Assembly: GCF_001425005.1 (NCBI RefSeq) | Contig: NZ_LMDB01000002.1 | Span: 124,001 to 188,000 of the forward strand | Direction: 5' to 3' | DNA: 64,000 nt | Source: Duganella sp. Root336D2 | Lineage (GTDB): Bacteria; Pseudomonadota; Gammaproteobacteria; Burkholderiales; Burkholderiaceae_D | Shown here: positions 31,853 through 40,461 of the stretch, in pieces | How positions within the stretch are numbered: position 1 is the first letter of the stretch | Layout of the letters: the number at the start of each line of letters is the position of its first letter | Position numbers and translations under genes: made by a program | Notes under the pieces: model-generated | What the model saw: the letters and a program-made list of their open reading frames with translations, nothing else | The model's database searches: none | Told to the model about the DNA's origin: nothing

Positions 31853-33703
31853 TTAGCGGGTCACGGCGATCACGGACAGGCCGTTGACAGCGGCGCCGGC
31901 GGTGACCAGGATCGAATAGGTGCCGGCTTTGGGAGCCTTGACCAGTACGAGTTCGGCATTGCCCGAGGTGGTGGAGCTGGCGTCGAAGCTGGCAGTGGTC
32001 GGCATGGTGCTGCCGGCCTTCAGGTAGACGTTGGCTTCGCCGCTGCCGTTACCGGTACGCACGGCCAGGAAGCTGGCGCCGGCAGGAACGGTGACGGTGT
32101 ATTGCAGGTTGCCGTTGGCGGCAATAGCCTGGCCGGTCAGGGCGACGCCGCTGCTCAGCGGCTTGATGCTGCCGGTGCCGCCGCCGCCCGTGGTGCCGCC
32201 TTCGCAGCTGACGCCGACCACCGTGAATGCATTGGTCACTTCGGCGTGCGGATAGCCCTTGTCCTTGGCCGCCTGCACGACGCCGCATGCGCCTTCGTTG
32301 AAGGTGCTGCCGGCTTTCCAGTACATGGAGTTCGCCAGCAGGAAGATCTCGAATGCCTTGCGCGCGGTCCAGCCAGGCGTGCTGGCGAGGGTGGCGAAGG
32401 CCTTGTTGTACACGCCGCTGGAGTAGTGCACGTTCAGCGAGGAGGTGAATTTGCTGGCGTGGCCGATCGACTTGCCGTCCTGCTCAGGATTGAGCATGTA
32501 GCGCAGCGCCTTGCCCTGGGCCTTGACGATCTCGCCGCCGATCAGGAAGGTCGGCTTGCCGAGGAAGTATTCTTCCGCTGCCTGTGCCGCCATGTCGGAG
32601 AAGGCTTCGTTCATGCCGCCCGACATGCCGCTGTAAATCAGCTTTGAATGCTGGCCGGTGAAGCCGTGGCTTACCTCGTGCGCCAGGACGCCCAGCGATA
32701 CCAGCGGGTACATGCCGCTGCCGCCGTCGCCGAAGGTCATCTGGCGGCCGTCCCAGAATGCGTTCGAGTAGCTGTTGCCGTAGTGGACACGCACCGACAG
32801 CTTCTGTTCGATCGGGCGCACGCCGTACCAGTCGCGGTACATATTGAACAGCACATTGCCGTAGCCCTGGCCATCGTTCTCCGGCGAGAAGGCGCCGTTG
32901 ATCGGACGCTCGTCGTTGTTCGGCATGCCGGTCGTCGGGCAGCTGGCCAGCTTGAACGGCGTGGTCACGGCGGCCGTGCCGTTCTTCATGTCGATGGTCA
33001 TGACATTGGCGCTGTCGTAGCTGCAGTCGTCCATGATCTGCAGCGGCTTGTATTCCTTGCCGTAGTGGTAGGCGCCGGTCTTCTCGTTGCCGCCGATGCC
33101 GGTGGCTTCACGGTGCTGCAGGTCGTCCCACTGCTGCAGGATGGCGCCGCTGTTGGCATCGAAAATGAAGGTCGGGCGCGATGGCAGGTCGCCATGCAGG
33201 AACACGGACGCGATGTAGATGAACTGGGCGCGGCCGTTCCTGTCCATCTGCACATACAGCTGGATGTCGTCATGCTCGGCCTTGGAAACATCGCCGCCCT
33301 GGCTGCGTACCTGGGCCAGCAACAGCCGGCGCGCGTCGGCGCTGGACAGCTTTGGCTTACCTTGCGGCAGGTCGGCATCGAGGCCTTCCAGCAGGGTGCC
33401 GCTGACGAACTGGGCGCCGGCGTCGCCGAAGGCGCCCTGGCGGTCGCGCGACTGCTCTGCCACCACCGGGGACTCGCCCCACACCGGCACATTGTGGAAG
33501 AACTGTTGGTAACGCACCTTGCGCTTGCCGTCCGCAGTCATGAAGGCGGAGCTGGTCGGGCGCACATCGGCACCGGCCACGGCGTCGCGCTGCACGCCCT
33601 TGGACAGGTCAACACGGGTAGCTGCAAACGCCGGGGAAATGCTCAATACGGCAAGGGTTAGCGCCGCCAGGCGGAATTGCCGGCGGTTGAGTCTCTGTTT
33701 CAT
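31853..33703 (-). CDS. Secreted thermolysin-like (M4) metalloprotease
   Basis: This 616-residue preproprotease of the thermolysin/pseudolysin/vibriolysin family has signal peptide cleavage near ISPAFA. An N-terminal FTP/PepSY-type propeptide runs to about residue 200. The catalytic domain carries HEVSH and, downstream, GGMNEAFSD, which together bind zinc. The C-terminal part ends in a Gly/Thr linker and a pre-peptidase C-terminal (PPC) type beta domain. Such elastase-like enzymes are classic type II secretion substrates. It is upstream of the astacin-like gene on the same strand with 30 bases between them, so the two are probably co-transcribed. AAGGACAAGAC precedes the start. Confidence 0.93.
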   Translation of the reverse strand: MKQRLNRRQFRLAALTLAVLSISPAFAATRVDLSKGVQRDAVAGADVRPTSSAFMTADGKRKVRYQQFFHNVPVWGESPVVAEQSRDRQGAFGDAGAQFVSGTLLEGLDADLPQGKPKLSSADARRLLLAQVRSQGGDVSKAEHDDIQLYVQMDRNGRAQFIYIASVFLHGDLPSRPTFIFDANSGAILQQWDDLQHREATGIGGNEKTGAYHYGKEYKPLQIMDDCSYDSANVMTIDMKNGTAAVTTPFKLASCPTTGMPNNDERPINGAFSPENDGQGYGNVLFNMYRDWYGVRPIEQKLSVRVHYGNSYSNAFWDGRQMTFGDGGSGMYPLVSLGVLAHEVSHGFTGQHSKLIYSGMSGGMNEAFSDMAAQAAEEYFLGKPTFLIGGEIVKAQGKALRYMLNPEQDGKSIGHASKFTSSLNVHYSSGVYNKAFATLASTPGWTARKAFEIFLLANSMYWKAGSTFNEGACGVVQAAKDKGYPHAEVTNAFTVVGVSCEGGTTGGGGTGSIKPLSSGVALTGQAIAANGNLQYTVTVPAGASFLAVRTGNGSGEANVYLKAGSTMPTTASFDASSTTSGNAELVLVKAPKAGTYSILVTAGAAVNGLSVIAVTR

Positions 33704-33831
33704 GTCTTGTCCTTGTAAATGACTTCACCAGAAGCCGGACAGCATTCAAACATTTGTATTTCCTTGCAGCAATTGGCGCACGCTACATTGATTTCTTAGT
33801 AGCGCTACACAATGCCAAGGCGGGAAGGAAG

Positions 33832-36800
33832 TCAGGCGGCGTCGGGCGGCAGGCCAAGCGACTGGGCCAGCGCCGATGTTTCAGGCGAGGGTTGCTGGTT
33901 GAGGACGATCGACAGGACTTCGCGGCAGCGGCGGTAAATGGCAAAGGCGGCGGCCGGATCGCGGCGCGCCTGGGCGCAGCGCATCATGCCGCGATAGGCT
34001 ACTTCCGCCAGCGGTTCGGCTTCGTTGGCGCGGGCATAGACTTCGTGCGCCAGCGGCCATTGCTGCACCGCTTCCAGGCGCTGGCCGAGGGCATCGGCCG
34101 CGTGCAGGAAGCGGCTGCGGCAACGCTCGCGCATGGGGAGCAGGCAGACCGTGTCGTCGCCTTCGCAGAACGGGCCGCGGTACAGGTCCAGCAGTTCATC
34201 GGCACAGGAACGCAGTTCCGCCAGCGGTGCTTGCGGCGGCAGGCTGTCGATGCGGTCGCACAGGGCGAACAGGGCGTCGACGTCGGACCACAGCTGGCGC
34301 CGGTCCAAGCTGGCCTTGGCGCCGGAGACCAGCAAGGCGGCGTCGTTCTCCAGCAGCTTGCGCAGGCGGTGGATGGCCGCGTTCAGCGCTGTCTTGGGCG
34401 CAGCCACATCGGCCCACAGCTGCATCAGGGCCGACAGCGGGCGTCCGGCGGTGCCGCTGCCAAGCAGTGATTTGAGCAGCAGCAGGGGACGCTGCTGCGT
34501 CTTGCCGCCGGCCGGCAGTGGTGTGCCGTGCAGCGCAACGCTGAAGCTGCCCAGTGTGCGCACCGCCACCGGCCACGGCCAGTGCCTTACCGCGTGCGCC
34601 GGCGGCGGCAGGCATTGGCGGCGGATGATCTGCCGCACGTGTTCGACTTCCATGTCCAGGCTAAGGGCCAGCGCGGCGATTTCGCTGGCCAGCTGCGGCA
34701 GGCGCACGTAAAAGCCATGGTGACGGCCCATGCGGTGCGCCTGCATGGCAGGGCCCATCAGTGCTGCAGCGCCCTCCAGGTCGCCGCGCTGTGCGCAGGC
34801 GTAGGCCTGCAGGAAGCCGCGTCCCAGCTGCGACACCGCCAGATCCAGGCCATAAGCATCCTCGATGGCGCGCTGCGACCACTGGTCGGCGGCGTTGAAA
34901 TCGCCCAGCAGCGCGTAATGGCCGGCGATCAGCCGTTCGAAGCGGGCCCTTTCCAGCGCACTGGTGGCGTGGTTGTCGATGCCGCGTTCAAAACCGTCCA
35001 GCAGCATGCGCAGGCCGCAGGCGGTGTCGCCGCTCTGGCGCAGGTATTCGCCTTCCAGCATCGCCAGGCGTGAGGACTTGTAGGGCGTGAGCGGCATCAG
35101 GTGCTGCCTGGTCTGCTGCAGCCATTCGCCGGCCGGCTCCAGTTCGCGCAGCGTGAGATGGACCAGGGTGTTGAAGTAGGTGATGTTCAGGCGCCAGCGA
35201 TCCAGCCCGTATTCGTCGACCAGGCGGCGGTTGAAATCGAACAGGTCGCGCGCCTCCTGCAATTCGCCGTCCAGGTTCAGCATGCGGAAGGCCGCCCACT
35301 GCACCGCGTGCAGCCGGGCATAGGGATTCAGCGCGTCGTTGTGCATGTTCTGGCGCAGCGCTGCCAGCAGCACCGCTTCCATGCCGGGCGCCAGCTCGAT
35401 CCAGTGCGACGCCAGCAGGACGATGCCGATTACGTCGAGCACCCGGCCGTAGTTTTCGATCTGCCGCAGGCCGTTGACACAGGTCTCGACAATCGCGCCG
35501 AACACGCGCTGGTCGGGCGCGCGCCCGCTCGAGATCAGCGCCAGGATCAGGCGCGACTGGATGCGCACGGAGATCTCCAGATCGATCGCCCCGGCATCGA
35601 CCTGCGCCAGCCCGGCCAGCATGACCTCGATCCAGTGCGTCATCGAATCGGAATCGCGCCAGCCGTACTGGAAATACGAATTGTCGACCAGGGTGGCCGC
35701 CGCCATCAGCTGCCATTGCACGTCTCCCTGGGCGGCAAATTCGGCCTCGGCCCGTATCAGCAGCGGACGCGCGCGCAGCGGCTCCACCGGGTTGAGCATC
35801 ACGCCTTGCCAGAACCACAGCCTAGGATAGTTCTCGGTCACCGCTGGCGGTACCCAGCTATGCCAGTGCAGCCACGATTGCGCACGGCCGGTGCCCATCA
35901 TCTCGTAGGCATGCTCCAGCAGCAGGGCCACGATCGCATCGTAGGCGCCGCTGTCGCGGTACAACTGCAGCGCCTCTTCGGTGCGGCCCTGGCGGTTGAG
36001 GATGTGGGCCGCGCGTGCCAGCAGCGCCAGGCGTTCCGGCGGCGGCAGCTGCTGCCGCGCCACGTGCTGCAGGAAGTCGCGGAACAGGGCGTGGAAGTGG
36101 TAGATCGGCTGCGGCCCGCCGCGCCGGTCGATGAACAGGCGGTTGCGGTACAGGTGGTCCAGCGTGTGGCGGATGGCGGGGTCCTGGCTCAAATGTTCGG
36201 CATCCTCGGCCGACACCGCGGGCAGGCAGGACAGCATCATCAGGTGGCGCTGCACCGCCGCCGGTGCGCGTTCGAAGATTTCGCCGGCAAGGTAGCGGAA
36301 GATGGCGTCGTGCCCCTCCAGCGCAGGCATGGCGCCGTCCCCGTCGCGCGCCGCATGGTCGCGCATGATGACGATGCCGGCCGCCCAGCCATCGGCCCGC
36401 GCCAGCCAGGCCGGATCCAGCGGCTGGCCATCGGCGCTGGCCAGGGCGCGCGCTTCGTCTTCATCGAAGCGCAGGGTTTCCCATGCCAGGGTGGCCAGGC
36501 TTGCGTCCAGTTCAAAACGCGCCAGGCGCGGCGGCGGCGCGTGGCGGCTCAAGGCCAGCAGGGTGATGCCGTCCGGGATCTCGCTGCAGGCGATTTCGAA
36601 CAGTTGTCCCAAGTGCTCCCAGTCGAACTCCTGCACATTGTCGAATACCAGCACGCTGCCTGGCGCCAGCTGGCCGAAGAACGCGCGGAAAAAGATGCGC
36701 GCAAAGCGTGGAATGTCGCCGCACAGCTCCGGCCGCAGGCTGGGCAGGCCGGCGCCGCGCTCGCCCAGCATCTGCGCCAGGTAAAAAAATAGCGAGGCCG

Positions 36801-37032
36801 GGTCGGCGTCGCCATTGTCGATCTGGTACCACAGGGGAGGCTGGCCAAGGTGCCGCAGGTAGCTGGCCGCCAGGGTCGTCTTGCCGGCGCCGCCCGGCGC
36901 TGTCAGCCACACCAGCTTGTGGCGCTGGCGCATGGCGCCAAGCACATCGAACAGGCGCGGGCGCGGCAATGCCTCATGCATATGAGGACATGACAGTTTA
37001 ACAACATTCAGGGCTGGCTCGGCAGTACGCAT
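33832..37032 (-). CDS. Large MalT-like ATP-binding regulator with C-terminal BTAD module
   Basis: This protein of about 1066 residues has an N-terminal STAND-type NTPase (Walker A TAPGGAGKTTL near residue 46, Walker B-like SVLVFDNVQEFD). A long helical TPR-like middle follows. The C-terminal winged-helix domain (VRTLGSFSVALHGTPLP...LNAAIHRLRKLLE) continues into a bacterial transcriptional activator domain. AfsR/SARP regulators have these modules in the opposite order. The start is uncertain: an ATG at 37032 is used, a TTG at 37050 is possible, and no good ribosome site is visible for either. It lies upstream of the two protease genes on the same strand and is a plausible activator for them; that is inference. 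Confidence 0.8.
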   Translation of the reverse strand: MRTAEPALNVVKLSCPHMHEALPRPRLFDVLGAMRQRHKLVWLTAPGGAGKTTLAASYLRHLGQPPLWYQIDNGDADPASLFFYLAQMLGERGAGLPSLRPELCGDIPRFARIFFRAFFGQLAPGSVLVFDNVQEFDWEHLGQLFEIACSEIPDGITLLALSRHAPPPRLARFELDASLATLAWETLRFDEDEARALASADGQPLDPAWLARADGWAAGIVIMRDHAARDGDGAMPALEGHDAIFRYLAGEIFERAPAAVQRHLMMLSCLPAVSAEDAEHLSQDPAIRHTLDHLYRNRLFIDRRGGPQPIYHFHALFRDFLQHVARQQLPPPERLALLARAAHILNRQGRTEEALQLYRDSGAYDAIVALLLEHAYEMMGTGRAQSWLHWHSWVPPAVTENYPRLWFWQGVMLNPVEPLRARPLLIRAEAEFAAQGDVQWQLMAAATLVDNSYFQYGWRDSDSMTHWIEVMLAGLAQVDAGAIDLEISVRIQSRLILALISSGRAPDQRVFGAIVETCVNGLRQIENYGRVLDVIGIVLLASHWIELAPGMEAVLLAALRQNMHNDALNPYARLHAVQWAAFRMLNLDGELQEARDLFDFNRRLVDEYGLDRWRLNITYFNTLVHLTLRELEPAGEWLQQTRQHLMPLTPYKSSRLAMLEGEYLRQSGDTACGLRMLLDGFERGIDNHATSALERARFERLIAGHYALLGDFNAADQWSQRAIEDAYGLDLAVSQLGRGFLQAYACAQRGDLEGAAALMGPAMQAHRMGRHHGFYVRLPQLASEIAALALSLDMEVEHVRQIIRRQCLPPPAHAVRHWPWPVAVRTLGSFSVALHGTPLPAGGKTQQRPLLLLKSLLGSGTAGRPLSALMQLWADVAAPKTALNAAIHRLRKLLENDAALLVSGAKASLDRRQLWSDVDALFALCDRIDSLPPQAPLAELRSCADELLDLYRGPFCEGDDTVCLLPMRERCRSRFLHAADALGQRLEAVQQWPLAHEVYARANEAEPLAEVAYRGMMRCAQARRDPAAAFAIYRRCREVLSIVLNQQPSPETSALAQSLGLPPDAA

Positions 37033-37176
37033 GGGCTGGCGAAGGTGCAATTTGGCAACATTTTATAACTTTTCGAACGATAGCCAGAATCCGTAAACGA
37101 TCCGCATATTGATTTACGGCAAACTCGCGCACCAACTATTAGTCATTATTCCACACCACTTGGCGCCGGGCACCCC

Positions 37177-38112
37177 ATGGAAAGCATGAAGAACTTCAGT
37201 GAGATCCAGTCACTGCGAATTTTTATCGAAATCGTCGATGCGCGCGGCATGGGGGCGGCCGCGCGCCAATTGGGCCAGACCGCGTCGGCATTATCACAAC
37301 GCCTGCGCCAGTTCGAGGGCCGGCTGGGCACCAAGCTTTTGCACCGCAGCACGCGCCGGCTGCAGCTGACGGAAGAGGGCACCCTGGTGTATGAGCGCGG
37401 CAAGCGCATCCTGGGCGACCTGGACGCCCTGCAGCGCGAACTGCACCAGCAGCATGACTCGCTGGCCGGCCCCTTGCGCGTGTTCGGCCCGCCGGGCTTC
37501 GGGCGCCAATACCTTTCCAGCCTGGTGGCCGAGTTCCACGACCTGCACCCCGAGGTGGATATCACGCTGACGCTGGCGGACCGTTTGTCGGCCCATGCGC
37601 ATGACCGCTTCGACCTGGTGGTGCATATCGGCGCCATGCCGGTGACCAGTTCCGCCATCTATAAGGTGGCGCCGAACGCACGCTACCTGTGCGCCGCGCC
37701 GGCTTATCTCGCATCGGCGCCGCCGCTGCAGCACCCGGCCGACCTGCAGCAGCACCGCTGCATCATCCTGCGCGAGAACGATGAAGATGCGACCCTGTGG
37801 CAGTTCCACCAGGACGGCCAGATGGAGCGCGTCCGTGTGGCGGGTACGTTCAGCAGCAACGACGGCGAAGTGACCAAGCAGTGGGCGGTGGCGGGCAAAG
37901 GGCTGATCATCCGTTCCGAATGGAGTGTGCGCGATAGCCTGCGCAGCGGGGAACTGGTGCGGGTGATGCCAGGATGGCACTGCCCGGATGCCGACATCCT
38001 GGCGATCGTGCCGCATCGGGACGGCATCCCGGTCCGGGTCCGCCGTTTCTTCGAGTTCCTGCGCGCCCGCTTCAATCCGGTGCAGCCATGGACGGGGGCA
38101 GGGTTGCGCTAA
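37177..38112 (+). CDS. LysR-family transcriptional regulator
   Basis: This 311-residue protein has an N-terminal helix-turn-helix (FIEIVDARGMGAAARQLGQTAS then LSQRLRQFEGRLG) and a C-terminal periplasmic-binding-like effector domain with an LRVFGPPGFGRQYLSSLV strand-helix. It is of the group common in Burkholderiales that regulates nearby oxidoreductases or transporters. The target may be the DoxX-type gene that follows 100 bases downstream, or the divergent large regulator across a 144-base gap. The ATG at 37177 or 37186 could be the start. Confidence 0.9.
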   Translation: MESMKNFSEIQSLRIFIEIVDARGMGAAARQLGQTASALSQRLRQFEGRLGTKLLHRSTRRLQLTEEGTLVYERGKRILGDLDALQRELHQQHDSLAGPLRVFGPPGFGRQYLSSLVAEFHDLHPEVDITLTLADRLSAHAHDRFDLVVHIGAMPVTSSAIYKVAPNARYLCAAPAYLASAPPLQHPADLQQHRCIILRENDEDATLWQFHQDGQMERVRVAGTFSSNDGEVTKQWAVAGKGLIIRSEWSVRDSLRSGELVRVMPGWHCPDADILAIVPHRDGIPVRVRRFFEFLRARFNPVQPWTGAGLR

Positions 38113-38212
38113 CCCTTGATGGCCTGCCGGCATGGTGCGACAATCGCGCGGCGCGGATCTGGGCGCTGATCCGTTCGCCTGCGCAATTTGTCCAACCATA
38201 TAAGAGATTTTC

Positions 38213-38572
38213 ATGGCAGTTTCCAAAACCCGTCTCGATGCGTCCCGTTTTTTCCTGCGCCTTGCCATTGGCGGCATGGCGATCCTCATGGGCTTCCAGG
38301 CCCTCCGCCATTCCGGCTTCCCATCGACGCTTAACGGCGCCGGCTATTGGGCCCTGCACCTGACCGAGATGCTGTGCGGCGCGCTGATCATGATCGGCCT
38401 CCTGATGCCATACGCCAGCGCGGTGCTGACTTTGGTTGTCGGCTTGCCAATCGTGCTTGGCTGGATTCACGGCGCGCCTGTCCTGGGCAACCTGCACGCC
38501 CTGTTCCTGTTGCTGGTAGTGAGCGCGACTGCGCTTGGCGGGGCAGGGCAATGGGCGCTGGGCAAAGACTAG
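38213..38572 (+). CDS. DoxX-family small membrane protein
   Basis: This 119-residue protein has four hydrophobic segments (FFLRLAIGGMAILMGFQAL, LTEMLCGALIMIGLL, AVLTLVVGLPIVLGWI, NLHALFLLLVVSATAL), matching the DoxX/DoxD-like family of small integral membrane proteins. Some members associate with thiosulfate:quinone oxidoreduction or with oxidative stress systems, but most are uncharacterised. It follows the LysR regulator gene on the same strand. The ATG at 38213 has an AAGAGA-like site upstream. Confidence 0.75.
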   Translation: MAVSKTRLDASRFFLRLAIGGMAILMGFQALRHSGFPSTLNGAGYWALHLTEMLCGALIMIGLLMPYASAVLTLVVGLPIVLGWIHGAPVLGNLHALFLLLVVSATALGGAGQWALGKD

Positions 38573-38620
38573 GGACGAGAATCCCCGGGGGCCTTCCCTT
38601 TTCTGCGCTATGCTGGAGCG

Positions 38621-39361
38621 ATGAACTGGAAGGCACTCCTGTTTTGCATCCTGGCCGTACCGTGGGCGCGGGCGGAGACCATTACGCTCAGTAATGGCGA
38701 GTGGCTGCCTTACCTGTCCAAGACGTTGCCGCATTACGGCGCCGTATCGCGCATCGTGACGGAAGCCTTTGCGCTGGAAGGCATCACCGTTAATTATGTG
38801 TTCCGTCCCTGGCCACGCGCTTACGCCGAGGCGCAGCGGGGGTTGGTCAATGGCTCGCTGGTCTGGAGTGTGGGGCCGCCTTCGACTGAACGTGCACGGG
38901 AATTCCTGTCCAGCGATACCGTGCTCGAAGCCCAATCGGTGTTTTTCCACCGCAAAGGCTACAACTTCACCTGGACCAAGGATGCCGACCTGGCCGGCCT
39001 GCGTATCGGCGGCGTGGCCGGCTACGAATACCGCTTCGAAGAGGTTCCGGGCGTGCATCTCGATCGCGCACCGAACGAAGAGCTCAACCTGCGCAAGCTC
39101 GTGGCAGGGCGGGTCGACGTGGTTCCGGCCAGTCTCGATGTGGGCCGCTACATCCTGCGCACCAGGTTCAAACCGGAAGAAGCCGCCGGCATCGCAGTCG
39201 CCACAGGGCGCTACAACACCACCCAATACCGGCTGATCATGCGGCGTGCCGACGCCGCGAACGCTGGCTACATCGAACGTTTCAACCGCGGCCTGCGCAA
39301 GTTGAAGGAAAGCGGCAAGTACGACCAGTACATGGCCGACCTGGCCGCCGGGCGTTACTGA
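38621..39361 (+). CDS. Periplasmic solute-binding protein, amino-acid type (SBP_bac_3)
   Basis: This 246-residue protein has a signal peptide ending AVPWARA and the type II periplasmic-binding fold: ETITLSNGEWLPYLSK at the N-terminus, then FRPWPRAYAEAQRGLVNGSL, then the DLAGLRIGGVAGYEY hinge region. No ABC permease or ATPase genes are nearby, so it may be an orphan binding protein or a sensor partner rather than part of a transporter. The ATG has GGAG 2-5 bases upstream, a slightly short spacing. It ends before an AT-richer gap. Confidence 0.8.
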   Translation: MNWKALLFCILAVPWARAETITLSNGEWLPYLSKTLPHYGAVSRIVTEAFALEGITVNYVFRPWPRAYAEAQRGLVNGSLVWSVGPPSTERAREFLSSDTVLEAQSVFFHRKGYNFTWTKDADLAGLRIGGVAGYEYRFEEVPGVHLDRAPNEELNLRKLVAGRVDVVPASLDVGRYILRTRFKPEEAAGIAVATGRYNTTQYRLIMRRADAANAGYIERFNRGLRKLKESGKYDQYMADLAAGRY

Positions 39362-39435
39362 TCCAGTGGTACTTGCCGGAAACAAATAACTGTATATAAT
39401 TACAGTATTTTCAGCAAGCTAACATTGGAGCCGCG

Positions 39436-39933
39436 ATGATCGATGATTTGATGGAAGAGGAAGTGCTGGTGCAGGAAGACCGCGTCTGGCAGGACAACGG
39501 CTGGACTGCACGCGTCATCAAGAACGAGGATGACGATGGCTGGGCGGTGGCGATGATCAAGGATGGCGAAGCGGAACCTGCCCTGGTCGGTCCCTGGACC
39601 ATGGGCCGCGACAAGAAAAATCCCAAGCCGCTGGACGTGAATGCTTTCAATACGCTGGTCAAGACGGCCAGCGAAGTCATCCGCCGCCATGAGCAGCAAT
39701 TGCATGCGCAACTGCACCGCAGCGTGCGCGTTCACACGGAAGGGGCGGCCTACATCACCGTCAACCTCGACATCACCCCGGACGAGGACGATCCCTACGC
39801 GACCCTGACCGCCTTTGATCCCTTCGGCGAAGAACAGGCGCAAGTGCGCGTGGCACCGAATTTCAAGTTGAGCGTCGCCAGCGCGACTGCGTGGATGGAA
39901 GCGGGATATCGCAAGCCGTCCAGTTCGCAATAA
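39436..39933 (+). CDS. Hypothetical acidic protein
   Basis: This 165-residue soluble protein has an acidic N-terminus (MIDDLMEEEVLVQEDR) and no signal peptide or membrane helix. It includes a central basic patch (GRDKKNPKPLD) and a helix with SEVIRRHEQQLHAQLHRSV. GGAG precedes the ATG by 5 bases. I do not recognise the family; related short proteins are common in Oxalobacteraceae. It has no functional context: a binding-protein gene lies upstream and a small coiled-coil membrane protein gene converges from downstream. Confidence 0.65.
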   Translation: MIDDLMEEEVLVQEDRVWQDNGWTARVIKNEDDDGWAVAMIKDGEAEPALVGPWTMGRDKKNPKPLDVNAFNTLVKTASEVIRRHEQQLHAQLHRSVRVHTEGAAYITVNLDITPDEDDPYATLTAFDPFGEEQAQVRVAPNFKLSVASATAWMEAGYRKPSSSQ

Positions 39934-39943
39934 GGCCAAGCCG

Positions 39944-40204
39944 TCAGTACAGGCCAAACAATTTGCCACCGAGGCCAAGAACCATTGTTGTGTTGACGAG
40001 TGTAAGGCCGATCATCCAACGCTGGTTAATGCTGGCCTCGCGGCGTATCTCCTTGAATCCGTCGTCGAGCTCAGCCTGGAGCCGGTCTGCTCGTTCGAGG
40101 ATCAATTTCCGCAGTTCAGATATGGCTGTGTATAAGCGATCAATTTCTTGTCGGTTGGTTTCCATCATTGCCTCAGTCCTTGCGATGCGTGTTTCCACTT
40201 CCAT
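39944..40204 (-). CDS. Small coiled-coil membrane-anchored protein
   Basis: This 86-residue protein has a helical, charged N-terminal 55 residues with a heptad-like pattern (EVETRIARTEAMMETNRQEI, then LYTAISELRKLILERADRLQ) and a single C-terminal hydrophobic segment (WMIGLTLVNTTMVLGLGGKLF). The layout suggests a coiled coil anchored by its C-terminus. GGGAGGGACAC provides a strong ribosome site before the ATG. No function is known. It is convergent with the hypothetical gene ending at 39933 (10 bases between the stops). Confidence 0.65.
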   Translation of the reverse strand: MEVETRIARTEAMMETNRQEIDRLYTAISELRKLILERADRLQAELDDGFKEIRREASINQRWMIGLTLVNTTMVLGLGGKLFGLY

Positions 40205-40461
40205 GTGTCCCTCCCGTCAGCGAGCTTCAACTTTGGCCCACGCTTGAGCGAAGGGATTTGAGGCTAGACAGCAGACCCTGAAAAAAGTTCATGTGCCGGG
40301 CGGCCCAGTTGTGACAATGGGGGAGCTTTTCGGGCTCGCTGGCTGCTAATCTAGTTTGCGCAAACTCAATTGCTGACGATGCTGGCGACGATATAGTCGC
40401 TAGGCGCCATCGCGGCGTTTCCCCCCGTTCCGTCAACTCGTTGCTTACCAGGAGGCTCAGC

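Noticed and set aside
30077..32647. Plus-strand open frame of 856 codons opposite the two protease genes
   Set aside because: It is antisense to clear metalloprotease genes with signal peptides and zinc motifs; its own translation is low in complexity and has no family features. Long open frames on the opposite strand are expected in GC-rich DNA.
35101..36792. Plus-strand open frame of 563 codons
   Set aside because: It is opposite the STAND/BTAD regulator gene, which shows Walker motifs in the sense frame; the antisense product is rich in Gln, Arg and His without structure.
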